From the NCBI RefSeq assembly GCF_900177655.1, contig NZ_FXWK01000002.1, forward strand, positions 62,001 to 126,000: a DNA stretch of 64,000 nt. Direction: 5' to 3'. The notes under the pieces are model-generated. The model saw only the letters and a list, made by a program, of their open reading frames with translations, was not told where the DNA came from and made no database searches. The translations under genes were made by a program, and so were the position numbers. The DNA is from Devosia lucknowensis (GTDB taxonomy: Bacteria > Pseudomonadota > Alphaproteobacteria > Rhizobiales > Devosiaceae). Shown here one piece after another: positions 9,624-18,357 of this stretch; position 1 is the first letter of the stretch, and each line of letters opens with the position of its first letter.

Positions 9624-10507
9624 TTGGCTTCTCCCTGCTGGAGTTTCCGGACGGCGCGGAAGTAGACGATGCAGAAGATGGTCACGAAGATCGAGATGAC
9701 CACGGCGCGCGCGGCGCCCTCGCCATATTTCCGGGAACCGATGGCGGTCCGGTAGGTGTCGATGATCATCGTGGTCGTCGATCCGGACGGGCCGCCCTGG
9801 GTGAGGATCCAGATGATGTCGAAGGAGTTGAAGGTGGCGATGAGCGAAAGCAGGCTCATGGTGATGATGGCCGGGATCATCAGCGGCAGCGTGATGCGGC
9901 GGAACCGGTAGAAGCGCCCTGCCCCGTCAGTCCAGGCCGCTTCGTGCAGGTCGCGCGGGATCGACTGCATGGCGGCCAGGAAATAGATGGTGACCATGGG
10001 TACGCCGATCCACACGTCGGTGACGATCGTGGCCCAGAAGGCCGTGTTGCCATAGGCGAGGAAGGCGATCGGGCCCTTGGTCAGGCCGAAATTCTGCAGG
10101 AGGCCCGAGATCATCCCGAACTGGCCGTTATACATCCAGCCCCACATGAAGATGCCGATGGCCATGGGCACGATCCAGGGCGGCATGGTCAGGATGCGGA
10201 ACAGCGCCTGTCCGGGAATGGCGGCGTTCAGCAAGACGGCGCCGAACATGCCGATGACCATTTTCAGCGAGACCGAAAAGAAGGTCCAGATGAAGGTGCG
10301 GATGATGACATCGGTGAAGTTACCAGCGCCGAAGATGCGCTGGTAGTTGGCCCAGCCGACGAAGTCGTATTCCTGCCTGAGCGAGGCATTGGTGAAGCTC
10401 AGCACGATCGTGTCGAACAGCGGGTAGGCGACGATGGTGAGGATGTAGATCAATGCCGGGGCCAGCAGGGCGAGGGCAAAGAGTGTTGCGCTTCTTGTGC
10501 TGGTCAT
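9620..10507 (-). CDS. CUT1 ABC transporter permease (MalF type)
   Basis: 295 residues, an integral inner-membrane subunit with six predicted helices. The EAA loop DLHEAAWTDGAGRFYRFRRI lies near residue 190 and is followed by TLPLMIPAI. It is 13 nt downstream of the Gfo/Idh gene and overlaps the MalG-type permease gene, so it belongs to the leftward cassette. Confidence 0.92.
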   Translation of the reverse strand: MTSTRSATLFALALLAPALIYILTIVAYPLFDTIVLSFTNASLRQEYDFVGWANYQRIFGAGNFTDVIIRTFIWTFFSVSLKMVIGMFGAVLLNAAIPGQALFRILTMPPWIVPMAIGIFMWGWMYNGQFGMISGLLQNFGLTKGPIAFLAYGNTAFWATIVTDVWIGVPMVTIYFLAAMQSIPRDLHEAAWTDGAGRFYRFRRITLPLMIPAIITMSLLSLIATFNSFDIIWILTQGGPSGSTTTMIIDTYRTAIGSRKYGEGAARAVVISIFVTIFCIVYFRAVRKLQQGEAK

Positions 10508-10520
10508 CGGCTTGCCTCCC

Positions 10521-11675
10521 TCAGCCCCGTCGTCCGAGCGCGGCGTCGAAGCGCTGCCAGATCGGGGTCATGTCGACAACGGAACGGGTTCGCATCGCCT
10601 CGTCCATCGACAGCGCCAGGAGCCCCGCCTCCAGAGCGTCCACCACGGAGACCGGAAGCGGCACGCCCTCGACCAGATGCTTGAGGATGTCCTCGGCCAT
10701 CTGTTCGTCGGCGCCGTAATGCTGGCTGAGATCGGACATCTGGTAGGTCTTGTCCTCGAGGCGTTCCGAGGTGCGGCTGTCGGTGACCTGGAAGTAGTTG
10801 CGAATGAAATCGCCTTCCGCCATGCCCCTGGCGCCGATGACCGCGAAGCGGCGGAAATCGTGGGGCACGTTGAGATTGGTGTGGAAAGTCAGCGCCGCGC
10901 CGTTCTCGTATTGAACCATCGCGGTCTGGAAATCGATGATGTCACCGTCGCTGTCGAAGACCTTTTCGGAGCCCATCCAGCCGGACGGCTTGCGGTGATA
11001 GACCTCGAGATCGTTGGCGCCGGCACCCTGGGGCGCATTCTGGGGCACGAAGGAGCGACGGCCACCGAAGCTCGACACGTAGCGCGGGCGGCAGCCCATG
11101 ACGCCGTTGTAGAGATCGAGATCGTGGCAGCATTTCTCGAGCATGAAGCTGCCCGAATATTTCTCGTAGCGCCGCCAGTCGCGCATGAAAAAGGCGCCGT
11201 GGTAGGGCGGTATGGTCTCCGATGCCTCGATGGCGGCAATGTCGCCGAGCTTGCCTTCGGCCTGCGCCTTGCGGAGATCGACATAGAGCGGGGCATAGCG
11301 CAGCACGAGGCCGACCATGACATTGTCCGAGCCATATCTGGCAATGAGCTCGGCCAGCGCCATGGTGTCGTCGATCGTGGTGACGACCGGCTTTTCGGCA
11401 AAGATCTTCATGCCTCGCTCGAGGCCGATGCGAATATGGTCGAGATGCAGGTGGTTCGGCGAGCCCACCATCAGCAGGTCGAGCCGCCCGTCGTCGATCA
11501 TCTGCTCGAGACTGTCGTAAGGCCGGCCGACCGAGACACCATGCTCGGTCGCGTAATCGAGGCCAGCGGGCGCAGGGTCGACATAGCCAACGATCTCGAA
11601 GTCATCCCGCGCCACCGTGAAGATGCGCGCCAGATAACCAAGTCGATAGCCGAGGCCGATAATGCCTACCCGCAT
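10521..11675 (-). CDS. Gfo/Idh/MocA family oxidoreductase
   Basis: 384 residues. The Rossmann domain starts at the N-terminus (MRVGIIGLGYRLGYLARIF) and carries the family EKP motif (FAEKPVVT, about residues 92-99). The C-terminal domain has EKCCHDLDLYN near 180-190, where family members have a catalytic or metal-binding His/Asp pair. It probably oxidises or epimerises a sugar ring using NAD(P). It is the first gene of the leftward oligosaccharide cassette and likely modifies the imported sugar. The substrate is unknown. The start was placed at the Rossmann beta-strand; an upstream ATG adds an unrelated tail. Confidence 0.87.
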   Translation of the reverse strand: MRVGIIGLGYRLGYLARIFTVARDDFEIVGYVDPAPAGLDYATEHGVSVGRPYDSLEQMIDDGRLDLLMVGSPNHLHLDHIRIGLERGMKIFAEKPVVTTIDDTMALAELIARYGSDNVMVGLVLRYAPLYVDLRKAQAEGKLGDIAAIEASETIPPYHGAFFMRDWRRYEKYSGSFMLEKCCHDLDLYNGVMGCRPRYVSSFGGRRSFVPQNAPQGAGANDLEVYHRKPSGWMGSEKVFDSDGDIIDFQTAMVQYENGAALTFHTNLNVPHDFRRFAVIGARGMAEGDFIRNYFQVTDSRTSERLEDKTYQMSDLSQHYGADEQMAEDILKHLVEGVPLPVSVVDALEAGLLALSMDEAMRTRSVVDMTPIWQRFDAALGRRG

Positions 11676-12041
11676 ATCCCTGCCATTCCCTTTTATTAAC
11701 CCGCCGACCTCTTGTGGGTCGGTGTCGTTTGTGTAAACGATTTTCAAGGCTAGGCGCTTTCGCAACACAATGTCAACATACATTCGGAGTCAGCACAATA
11801 CCAATTTAAGCCACTTTTCCATCGCGCCGCTTTGGGACGCATTCTGCTTTATTTATAGGCGCTAAGCTCGGACGAGAGCCTGCGACAGATGTGGACAAAC
11901 CCTGCCAAAAAGCGCAGCATGTATGAATTGGTATCCATGTGGCCTCTTTCACGCTGCAGGGGTTTCATGTTGACTGTGAAAATTTGAAACAGAAATGGTG
12001 CACGTGCCTCGGCCGTGAGCCGCTCCAGCCGAGAGACGACC
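11676..12041. promoter_or_regulatory. 366-bp divergent intergenic region with operator-like palindromes
   Basis: No convincing gene is present. It contains a LacI-family-like palindrome CGTTT-GTGT-AAACG at 11726-11739, a stem CCGACC/GGTCGG at 11703-11721, and a widely spaced perfect pair ATACCAATT (11798-11806) / AATTGGTAT (11926-11934). AT-rich DNA near 11968-11992 (TTGACTGTGAAAATTT) may be the promoter of the rightward NTF2-like gene. The regulator binding the first palindrome is not encoded next to it. Confidence 0.5.
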
Positions 12042-12530
12042 ATGAGCCTTTCCACGAACCCATTCCCCAACGATCCCGACCGCTCGGCGATCTGGACTAT
12101 GCTGGTGCCGCGCGACATCGCGGCCTATGTCAATGCGGACTGGTCGATGGTGGAAGGCGACTTCGTGGCCGATGATTTCATGGGGATCAATGGCAACCTC
12201 GTCGACAATCCCGACGGCTGGACGATCAGCTTTCCCACGCTCGCCGATTACCGCGACGAGTGGCTTCGACAGGCGCGCGAAGGCCAGAAAACGGAATATG
12301 CCGAGGATGCTGAGGCCGGCATCCACCGCGCCACCAGCCTCACCGAAATCGAAATCACGGGCGAGCGCGCCGTGGCGCACAAGAAATTCGATGGCGAGAT
12401 CAAGCTGCGCGACGGAGGCGTCGACCGGCTCAACTGGCAGACCCTCTACTTCTGCCGCAAGGTCGAGGGACAGTGGAAGCTGACCGGGTTTGTCGGGTAC
12501 TTGCCCTATCCGATGCCCAGGCAGAGCTGA
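12042..12530 (+). CDS. NTF2/SnoaL-like hypothetical protein
   Basis: 162 residues with no signal peptide or membrane helix. The pattern of an N-terminal helix pair (IAAYVNADWSMVEGDFVADDFMG) and C-terminal beta strands (LYFCRKVEGQWKLTGFVGYL) resembles the SnoaL/NTF2-like fold, in which a cone-shaped cavity binds small molecules. I place the start at MSLSTNPFPND because GAGAGAC precedes it. A weaker GTG start lies 27 nt upstream. It stands alone upstream of the MFS gene, and its function cannot be assigned from sequence. Confidence 0.65.
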   Translation: MSLSTNPFPNDPDRSAIWTMLVPRDIAAYVNADWSMVEGDFVADDFMGINGNLVDNPDGWTISFPTLADYRDEWLRQAREGQKTEYAEDAEAGIHRATSLTEIEITGERAVAHKKFDGEIKLRDGGVDRLNWQTLYFCRKVEGQWKLTGFVGYLPYPMPRQS

Positions 12531-12594
12531 GGCCTTCATATCCACGACCCGCCTTCAGAAACAAGCGCCGGCGCTGCGCGATATTCGGACATGG

Positions 12595-12614
12595 ATTCCG
12601 GCCTGCGCCGGAAT
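12595..12614. repeat. REP-like palindrome (GCCGG class)
   Basis: A perfect 8-bp inverted repeat, ATTCCGGC-CTGC-GCCGGAAT, between the NTF2-like and MFS genes. It matches the core and 4-nt loop of the elements at 55058-55119, so it is a member of a dispersed family. Confidence 0.7.
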
Positions 12615-12642
12615 GACCGGTGGATGAGCGAGATTGAGCCAC

Positions 12643-13830
12643 ATGCCTGTCATCACCCCACAGACCCTGGTCAAGCTGGTCTTTTTCCTCCAGCCCGTCG
12701 CGTTCGGCTCCTGGTTGCCGCGCATCCCCGAGGTGCAGGCGTCCATGGGACTGGGACCTGCTGCGCTGGCGCTGGCACTTCTGGGCATGCCATGCGGTAC
12801 GCTTCTGACCCTGCCTTTCGCGGGGCCGCTGGTGGGCAGGATCGGGGCGCGAACCGCGATCTTCGTCGGTTTCATCTTTTATTCGATCGCAACGAGCCCG
12901 CCGGTGCTGGCACCCGATCCGATCCTCCTGTTCGTCGCCCTCGCGCTGGCGGGTTCGGCCATTTCCTTTGTCGAGCTGGGCCTCAACGTCCAGGCCGATC
13001 TGGTCGAAAAAGCCAGCGGCAAGCTGATCATGAACACCTCCCACGGCTGCTGGTCTCTGGGCATCATGGTGGGCAGCCTCGTCGGCTCGGGCTTTGCGGC
13101 CCTCGGCCTCGCCCCGCATCTTGCCGTGCCGCTGCTGGCCGCCATCGTGCTGCCGATCGCTCTGCTTGCCGCCAATGCCCTGCCCGTCCTTCATGACGCC
13201 GCGCCCGCGGGAGAGACCCAGCGCTCGGCCTGGGCCCTGCCCAGCCCGGCATTGATCGGCATCTGCCTCTTTGTCTTCGGCATCACCATGACCGAAGGCG
13301 CCATGGCGGACTGGTCGGCCATCTTTCTGCGCGACGCGCTTTCGGCCGAAGGCGGTTTCGTGGGCCTGGGCTATTCCGTTTTCGCCTTCATGGTGGCCGC
13401 GGGTCGATTTGGCGGCGATACGCTGAAGCGTCGCTTCGGTGGCGTCGGCACCGCCCGGATCTGCGGCGCGCTTGCAGTGCTCGGAGGAGCCCTTCTCTAC
13501 TTCGCTCCCAGCGTGCCGCTGGCGCTGCTCGGTTTCGGCATTATCGGGGTCGGCGTTTCTGTTGGTTTTCCGCTCGCCGTCACCGCCGCCGCCGGCATCG
13601 GCGATCGCGCTGCGTCGGCCAATGTGGCAGTCCTCTCGTTCGTGGCGCTGACGGGTTTCCTGATCGGTCCGCCACTGATCGGCTTCGTCGCCGAGCATTG
13701 GGGTATCCGCGTCGGGGTCGCGTGCATCATCCCAATGCTGATCGTCAGCCTGTTGCTGACCGGTCGCCTCAAGCCGCGCCGCGTGCGAACTGCCCATAAT
13801 CCGCAAGCCGACATAGCCGGAGTGCTCTGA
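12643..13830 (+). CDS. MFS transporter
   Basis: 395 residues with about 12 predicted membrane helices, related to the YbjJ/FucP-like branch of the major facilitator superfamily. Examples are PVAFGSWLPRIPEVQASMGLG in helix 1 and MNTSHGCWSLGIMVGSLVGS in helix 5. The ATG at 12643 is preferred to a TTG three codons earlier. Its stop overlaps the start of the second M81 peptidase by 1 nt (TGATG), so the two proteins are translationally coupled. It could import the peptidase substrate or export its product; the direction is unknown. Confidence 0.85.
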   Translation: MPVITPQTLVKLVFFLQPVAFGSWLPRIPEVQASMGLGPAALALALLGMPCGTLLTLPFAGPLVGRIGARTAIFVGFIFYSIATSPPVLAPDPILLFVALALAGSAISFVELGLNVQADLVEKASGKLIMNTSHGCWSLGIMVGSLVGSGFAALGLAPHLAVPLLAAIVLPIALLAANALPVLHDAAPAGETQRSAWALPSPALIGICLFVFGITMTEGAMADWSAIFLRDALSAEGGFVGLGYSVFAFMVAAGRFGGDTLKRRFGGVGTARICGALAVLGGALLYFAPSVPLALLGFGIIGVGVSVGFPLAVTAAAGIGDRAASANVAVLSFVALTGFLIGPPLIGFVAEHWGIRVGVACIIPMLIVSLLLTGRLKPRRVRTAHNPQADIAGVL

Positions 13831-15263
13831 TGCGTATTGCCGTCGCCGGACTGCATATCGAGTGCAGCACCTATAACCCCGTGCTCAACCGCGCCGCGGA
13901 CTTCCGCGTGCTGCGCGGCCCATCGATGATCAGGGATCAGTACTTCGATTTCCTGACGCATTTCCCGGCCGAATTCATCACCCTGTTGCATGCGCGCGCC
14001 ATTGCCGGAGGGCCGGTCGAGCGCGAAACGTACGAGGCCTGGAAGCGCGAAATCCTGACGGGCCTCGAGGCCGCCATGCCGCTCGACGGGGTCTACCTGC
14101 CCATGCATGGCGCGATGTTCGTCGAGGGACTTTTCGACGCCGAAGGAGACTTCATCACCGCAGTGCGAGAGGCCGTCGGACCCGATGTGCTGATTTCAGC
14201 TTCCTATGATCTGCATGGCAATGTCAGCCAGCGGATCGTTGACGCACTCGACATGTTTTCGACCTATCGCACCGCGCCGCATATCGACGTGCAGGACACG
14301 ATGCGGCGCGCGGTGACCATGCTGGTGCGGGCGCTGCGCTCAGGCGAACGGCCGCTTCTGGCGTGGGCACCGGTGGCGGTGCTGCTGCCCGGCGAGCGAA
14401 CCTCGACGCAGGATGAACCGGCACGGACATTCTACTCGCAACTCCATGAGGTCGAGGAGCCGTCCGGCATATGGGACGCAAGCTTCCAGGTGGGCTATGT
14501 GTGGGCGGACGAACCGCGCGCCACCGCCTGCGCGGTGGTGACGGGCACGGATCGGGCCGCGATGGAAGCGGCTGCCGCCCGGCTGGCGCAGAACTATTGG
14601 GATATCCGTGAGGGTTTCGTGTTCGGAATGGAGACCGGTTCGATTGCCGAGTGCGTGGCGCGCGCCGTTGCCAGCGAGACCTATCCGGTGGTGCTGGCCG
14701 AATCCGGCGACAATCCCACTGGCGGCGGCGTCGGCGATCGTGCCGAAGTCCTTGCCGAACTGATCCGCCAGCGCGCCACCGGCGTGATCATGGCCGGTAT
14801 CACCGACAAGGCCGCGACCGATGCGGCCTATGCGGCGGGGGTTGGCGCGCGCGTAAACCTCCATATCGGGGCAAGCCTCGATCCATCCAGCGCGCCTGTC
14901 GATACCGAAACGGAGGTGATCTTCCTTGCCGAAGTCACCGAACTGCGGCTTCGCGAAGCCGTGGTGCGCATCGGCGGCATCGACCTGGTGCTCACCGCCC
15001 GCCGCCGGCCCTTCCACAATATCGTGGATTTCACCCGGCTCGGCCTCGATCCGCATGGCGCGAAGATCATCACGGTCAAATCTGGCTACCTGTCGCCCGA
15101 GCTCGGGCCCATCGCCAATCCGGGCATTATGGCCCTGTCGCCGGGCGTGGTGGACCAGTTCGTCGAACGGACCGAACGCAAGCATATGCTGCGGCCGAGC
15201 TATCCGTTCGATCGGGATTTTGCGTTTACGCCGCAAGTGAAGTGGTCGAAGAGGGCCGGGTAG
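13830..15263 (+). CDS. M81 family metallopeptidase (second copy)
   Basis: 477 residues, an MlrC-like paralogue of the gene at 1629. Shared landmarks are HIECSTYNP at the N-terminus, PMHGAM near residue 90, SYDLHGNVS near 130, and SGDNPTGGGVGDRAEVLAEL near 290. It is coupled to the MFS gene by a 1-nt overlap. The two copies differ at the first motif (ECSTYNP against ETNTFSP), so they probably have different substrates. The protein is predicted to be cytoplasmic because it has no signal peptide. Confidence 0.85.
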   Translation: MRIAVAGLHIECSTYNPVLNRAADFRVLRGPSMIRDQYFDFLTHFPAEFITLLHARAIAGGPVERETYEAWKREILTGLEAAMPLDGVYLPMHGAMFVEGLFDAEGDFITAVREAVGPDVLISASYDLHGNVSQRIVDALDMFSTYRTAPHIDVQDTMRRAVTMLVRALRSGERPLLAWAPVAVLLPGERTSTQDEPARTFYSQLHEVEEPSGIWDASFQVGYVWADEPRATACAVVTGTDRAAMEAAAARLAQNYWDIREGFVFGMETGSIAECVARAVASETYPVVLAESGDNPTGGGVGDRAEVLAELIRQRATGVIMAGITDKAATDAAYAAGVGARVNLHIGASLDPSSAPVDTETEVIFLAEVTELRLREAVVRIGGIDLVLTARRRPFHNIVDFTRLGLDPHGAKIITVKSGYLSPELGPIANPGIMALSPGVVDQFVERTERKHMLRPSYPFDRDFAFTPQVKWSKRAG

Positions 15264-15400
15264 TAGCCTTCAGCCCCCACCCAACCACCCCCTGCAGAAG
15301 GGGGAGGAGCAGCATGGGGGCCTTCACTATCCCGGGGTCAAATACGACCGGCCTTCCCCGTTCGGGGGAGGCTGGATGGGGGTAAACCCTTCCCCTTTCA
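15264..15400. repeat. GGGGGAGG-type palindromic repeats
   Basis: The gap behind the M81 gene carries two short stems: CCCCC/GGGGG around 15291-15307 and CTTCCCC/GGGGGAG around 15354-15371. They belong to the same C-run/G-run repeat family found at 47093-47184. They may stabilise or end the MFS-M81 transcript; no clear U-run follows. Confidence 0.5.
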
Positions 15401-15433
15401 CTCCCTTTCGTTTAATCACGAAACGAAAGGGAG
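15401..15433. promoter_or_regulatory. Perfect 13-bp palindrome at the DeoR gene start (putative operator)
   Basis: Arms CTCCCTTTCGTTT (15401-15413) and AAACGAAAGGGAG (15421-15433) are separated by AATCACG. The centre TTTCGTTT/AAACGAAA is the kind of site DeoR/GlpR regulators use. The right arm runs into the GGAGGA ribosome site of the regulator gene, so the site could act on DNA as an autoregulatory operator, or in RNA as a stem hiding the ribosome site. Confidence 0.6.
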
Positions 15434-15444
15434 GAGGACCCGGG

Positions 15445-16212
15445 ATGACGCCATCGATGCGCCAGGCGAAGATCGTCGAGCTGGCGCGCCAGCAGGGCGA
15501 AGTCACGGTGGACCAGCTCGTCGCCGCCTTTGACGTGACGCCGCAGACCATTCGCAAGGACCTCAACATCCTTTGCGATCGCGGCGCCCTCAAGCGCACG
15601 CATGGCGGCGCCATGCATCCTTCGGGCGTCGAGAATGTCGAATACGAGGCCCGCCGCCAGATGGCCCCGGCGGAAAAACGAGCGATCGGCAAGGCTGCCG
15701 CAGCGCTGATCCCCGATCATGCCTCGCTGTTCATCAATATCGGCACCACCACCGAAGCGGTCGCCCAGGCCCTGGCCGACCATCGCGGCCTCATGGTCAT
15801 CACCAACAACATCAATGTTGCCAACCACCTGCGTATCGTGCCCTCGGTAGAGGTGGTGATCTCGGGTGGCGTGGTCCGCCCCAGCGATGGCGGTATCGTC
15901 GGGGAAGCGGCAGTCGATTTCATCCGCCAGTTCAAGGTGGACTACGCCGTGATCGGCGTCTCCGCCATCGACCCCGACGGCGCCCTTCTCGACTACGATT
16001 TCCGCGAAGTGAAAGTGGCCCAGGCGATCATTGCCAATGCCCGGCATGTCATCGTGGTGTCGGACCAGTCCAAATTTACCCGCACGGCGCCGGTGCGGAT
16101 CGGCCACCTGTCGCAAGCGCATAGTTTCATCACCGACTTCTGCCCCCTCGACTCCATCCGCAAGGTCTGCGCCGACAGGGAAATCCAGCTCATCGAAACA
16201 GGCACTGCCTGA
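15445..16212 (+). CDS. DeoR/GlpR family transcriptional regulator
   Basis: 255 residues. The N-terminal DeoR helix-turn-helix (about 6-60; VDQLVAAFDVTPQTIRKDLN, then RTHGGAM) is followed by a ligand-binding domain related to phosphosugar isomerases (FINIGTTTEAVAQAL, ITNNINVA, SGGVVRP, DYDFREVKVAQAII). Such proteins repress sugar or polyol genes and respond to phosphorylated intermediates. The start at 15445 is fixed by a GGAGGA site 9 nt upstream. It precedes the hydratase gene by 18 nt in the same direction and probably regulates itself through the palindrome at 15401-15433. Confidence 0.9.
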   Translation: MTPSMRQAKIVELARQQGEVTVDQLVAAFDVTPQTIRKDLNILCDRGALKRTHGGAMHPSGVENVEYEARRQMAPAEKRAIGKAAAALIPDHASLFINIGTTTEAVAQALADHRGLMVITNNINVANHLRIVPSVEVVISGGVVRPSDGGIVGEAAVDFIRQFKVDYAVIGVSAIDPDGALLDYDFREVKVAQAIIANARHVIVVSDQSKFTRTAPVRIGHLSQAHSFITDFCPLDSIRKVCADREIQLIETGTA

Positions 16213-16230
16213 GACACCAGGACGAAAGAC

Positions 16231-16965
16231 ATGAAGACCCTTGCCGATCTCGCGACCGCACTGCTCGAGGCTCATGACGGAGGGCCGCTGGTCGGTCCGG
16301 TCGCCGAAGAACTCGTTCCTGCCGACCTCGACGTCGTCTACGCCGTCCAGAACGAGATCATTTCCCAGATCGGCGCCGTCGGTGGGTGGAAGGTGGCTGC
16401 CGGCCTGGGGCATCCGCCACTCTGTTCGCCGATCCCGGCTAAGCGCTTCTTCGGATCGGGCGATCGCATCGATGCCGAGCACCACCGCATCTTCCTGGCG
16501 GAGATCGAGGTCGCGGTGCGCCTGGGCGCCGATCTTCCAGCCGGCGCCACGATCGACGATGTCGAGGCCGCCATTGCCAGCATTCACCCGGCCATCGAGC
16601 TTGTCGGCAACCCCTTTGTGGACCGCGCTGCGACACCGCGAAACCTGCAGCTGGCCGACCTGCAATCGAACGGGGCGGTGGTGGTCGGCAACGAAGTGGA
16701 CCGCGGCATCACTGCGGCGCTCGATACCCTCGCTGTCGTGCTGGAGCTCGACGGCAAGGCGGTCCACAGTGTCGAGAAGGGCGCGAGCTGGACGGATACG
16801 CTGACGGCCATCGCATGGCTTGCCACGCATGCCCACCAGCGCGGCCTGCCGCTCCGCGCCGGCCAGGTGATCATCACAGGTGCACGTGCCTTGCTCAAGC
16901 TCGACGGCGCCACCGATGTCGCGGGCATTCTCGGGGACCACGGCCGGGTCGACTGCAGGCTCTGA
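16231..16965 (+). CDS. 2-keto-4-pentenoate hydratase / FAH-superfamily enzyme
   Basis: 244 residues. It resembles the MhpD/decarboxylase branch of the fumarylacetoacetate hydrolase superfamily. GGWKVAAGLG near residue 50 and FLAEIEVAVRLGADLP near 88-103 supply the Lys and the metal-binding Glu residues, and IHPAIELV follows near 115. Members hydrate 2-oxo-4-enoates or cleave 2,4-diketo acids. It follows the DeoR gene and lies tail-to-tail (3 nt apart) with the fuconate dehydratase gene. A role in the last steps of deoxy-sugar-acid breakdown is possible, but the classic diketo-deoxyfuconate hydrolases are longer. Confidence 0.75.
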   Translation: MKTLADLATALLEAHDGGPLVGPVAEELVPADLDVVYAVQNEIISQIGAVGGWKVAAGLGHPPLCSPIPAKRFFGSGDRIDAEHHRIFLAEIEVAVRLGADLPAGATIDDVEAAIASIHPAIELVGNPFVDRAATPRNLQLADLQSNGAVVVGNEVDRGITAALDTLAVVLELDGKAVHSVEKGASWTDTLTAIAWLATHAHQRGLPLRAGQVIITGARALLKLDGATDVAGILGDHGRVDCRL

Positions 16966-16968
16966 TCG

Positions 16969-18240
16969 CTACGGGCGGAACGCGTTTTCTGCAATCGAGC
17001 CCGGCTTCATCTCGATCGAGAAGCCGGGGCGCTCGGGCGGCATGTAGGCCGCGTTCTCGATCACGCAGGGATCGAGAAAATGCTCGTGGAGATGATCGAC
17101 ATATTCGATCACGCGGCCATCCTTGGTGCCTGACACGACGAGATAGTCGATCATCGAGAGATGCTGGACGTATTCGCAGAGGCCGACGCCGCCCGCATGC
17201 GGCCAGACGGCCTTCCTGTACTTGGCGGCCATCAGAAGAACTGACAGCACTTCGTTGAGGCCGCCGATGCGGCAGGCATCGATCTGGACCACGTCGATGG
17301 CGTCGCGGGTGATGAACTGCTTGAAGAGGATGCGGTTCTGGCACATCTCGCCGGTCGCGACCTTGACCGGGGCGATGGCCTCGCGGATTTTCCGGTGGCC
17401 TTCGATGTCATCGGGGCTGGTGGGCTCCTCGATGAAATAGGGGTTGAAGCGCTTGAGTTCGTTCACCCAACTGATGGCCTGGTCGACTTCCCAGACCTGG
17501 TTGGCGTCGATCATCAGGTAGCGATCGGGCCCCATGATGGAGCGGACGATTTCGAGGCGGCGGATATCGTCGGCAAGGTCGCGGCCGACCTTCATCTTGA
17601 TATGGGTGAAGCCTTCGGCGACGGCTTCGGTCGCAAGGCGGGTCAGCTTTTCGTTGGAATAGCCGAGCCAGCCGGCCGAGGTGGTGTAGCAGGCGTAGCC
17701 CTCGGCACGGAGGCGCGCGATGCGCTCGGCCTTGCCCGGTTCGGCGGCCCTGAAGATGGCAAGGGCTTCTTCCGGGGTGATGGCATCGGTGAGGTAACGG
17801 AAGTCGATAATGGAAACGAGCTGTTCCGGGCTCATTTCGGCGACGTAGAGCCAGACCGGTTTGCCGGCGCGCTTGGCGAGGAGGTCCCAGACGGCGTTGA
17901 CGACGGCGCCGGTCGCCAGATGCATGGCGCCCTTGTCGGGGCCGATCCAGCGCAGTTGGCTGTCGCCGGTCATGTGGCGCCAGAAGCGGCCGGGATTTTC
18001 CGCAATCCAGTCGAGGTCGAGGTTCTGGATGCGATCGGTGAGGGCGGCGATGGCGGCGCAGACCACTTCGTTACCGCGTCCAATGGTGAAGGTGAGGCCA
18101 TGACCTTCGAGATCGCCATCGGTGCCAAGGATGACATAGGCGGCGGAATAATCGGGGTCAGGGTTCATGGCGTCGGACCCGTCAAGCGAGGCCGACGTGG
18201 GGAAACGGAGATCGTGGGTGGTAAGGGAGGTGATTTTCAT
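16969..18240 (-). CDS. L-fuconate dehydratase
   Basis: 423 residues, enolase superfamily. It converts L-fuconate to 2-keto-3-deoxy-L-fuconate with Mg2+. The N-terminal capping domain (about 1-190) precedes the barrel. Visible are the catalytic KMKVGRDL (KxK-type) near residue 220, the metal ligands of DANQVW and EEPTSPDD, and ATGEMCQNR. Strong similarity along the whole length to FucD-type proteins supports the call. The start at MKITSLTTHDLRFPTS removes an unrelated upstream extension. It is the last gene of the leftward fucose cassette and follows the KDF dehydrogenase gene. Confidence 0.9.
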   Translation of the reverse strand: MKITSLTTHDLRFPTSASLDGSDAMNPDPDYSAAYVILGTDGDLEGHGLTFTIGRGNEVVCAAIAALTDRIQNLDLDWIAENPGRFWRHMTGDSQLRWIGPDKGAMHLATGAVVNAVWDLLAKRAGKPVWLYVAEMSPEQLVSIIDFRYLTDAITPEEALAIFRAAEPGKAERIARLRAEGYACYTTSAGWLGYSNEKLTRLATEAVAEGFTHIKMKVGRDLADDIRRLEIVRSIMGPDRYLMIDANQVWEVDQAISWVNELKRFNPYFIEEPTSPDDIEGHRKIREAIAPVKVATGEMCQNRILFKQFITRDAIDVVQIDACRIGGLNEVLSVLLMAAKYRKAVWPHAGGVGLCEYVQHLSMIDYLVVSGTKDGRVIEYVDHLHEHFLDPCVIENAAYMPPERPGFSIEMKPGSIAENAFRP

Positions 18241-18256
18241 TGTTCTGATATCCAAA

Positions 18257-18357
18257 GGCCCCCTCACCCGTCTCGGCCTCCGGCCGATCCACCCTCTCCC
18301 CGAGAGGGAGAGGAACAAGAGGGCACCGCGTCGAGGGATGCGCCGGATGAGGGGCCT
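18257..18357. repeat. Long imperfect palindromic repeat
   Basis: Outer arms GGCCCCCTCACCCG and CGGATGAGGGGCC flank an inner CTCTCCC-CGA-GAGGGAGAG stem. The right arm reaches the stop codon of the SDR gene. The same layout occurs at 21236-21322. It is an interspersed element inside the fucose operon and may tune expression of the downstream dehydratase. Confidence 0.6.

Noticed and set aside
12430..13806. A 458-codon open frame on the minus strand rich in Asp, His, Gln and Arg
   Set aside because: It is the complement of the MFS gene; the charged composition mirrors hydrophobic codons on the other strand.
16231..16965. Firm call of this gene as the 2,4-diketo-3-deoxy-L-fuconate hydrolase of the fucose pathway
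   Set aside because: It lies on the opposite strand behind a DeoR gene, is shorter than known members, and resembles the hydratase/decarboxylase branch more closely; kept only as a possibility.
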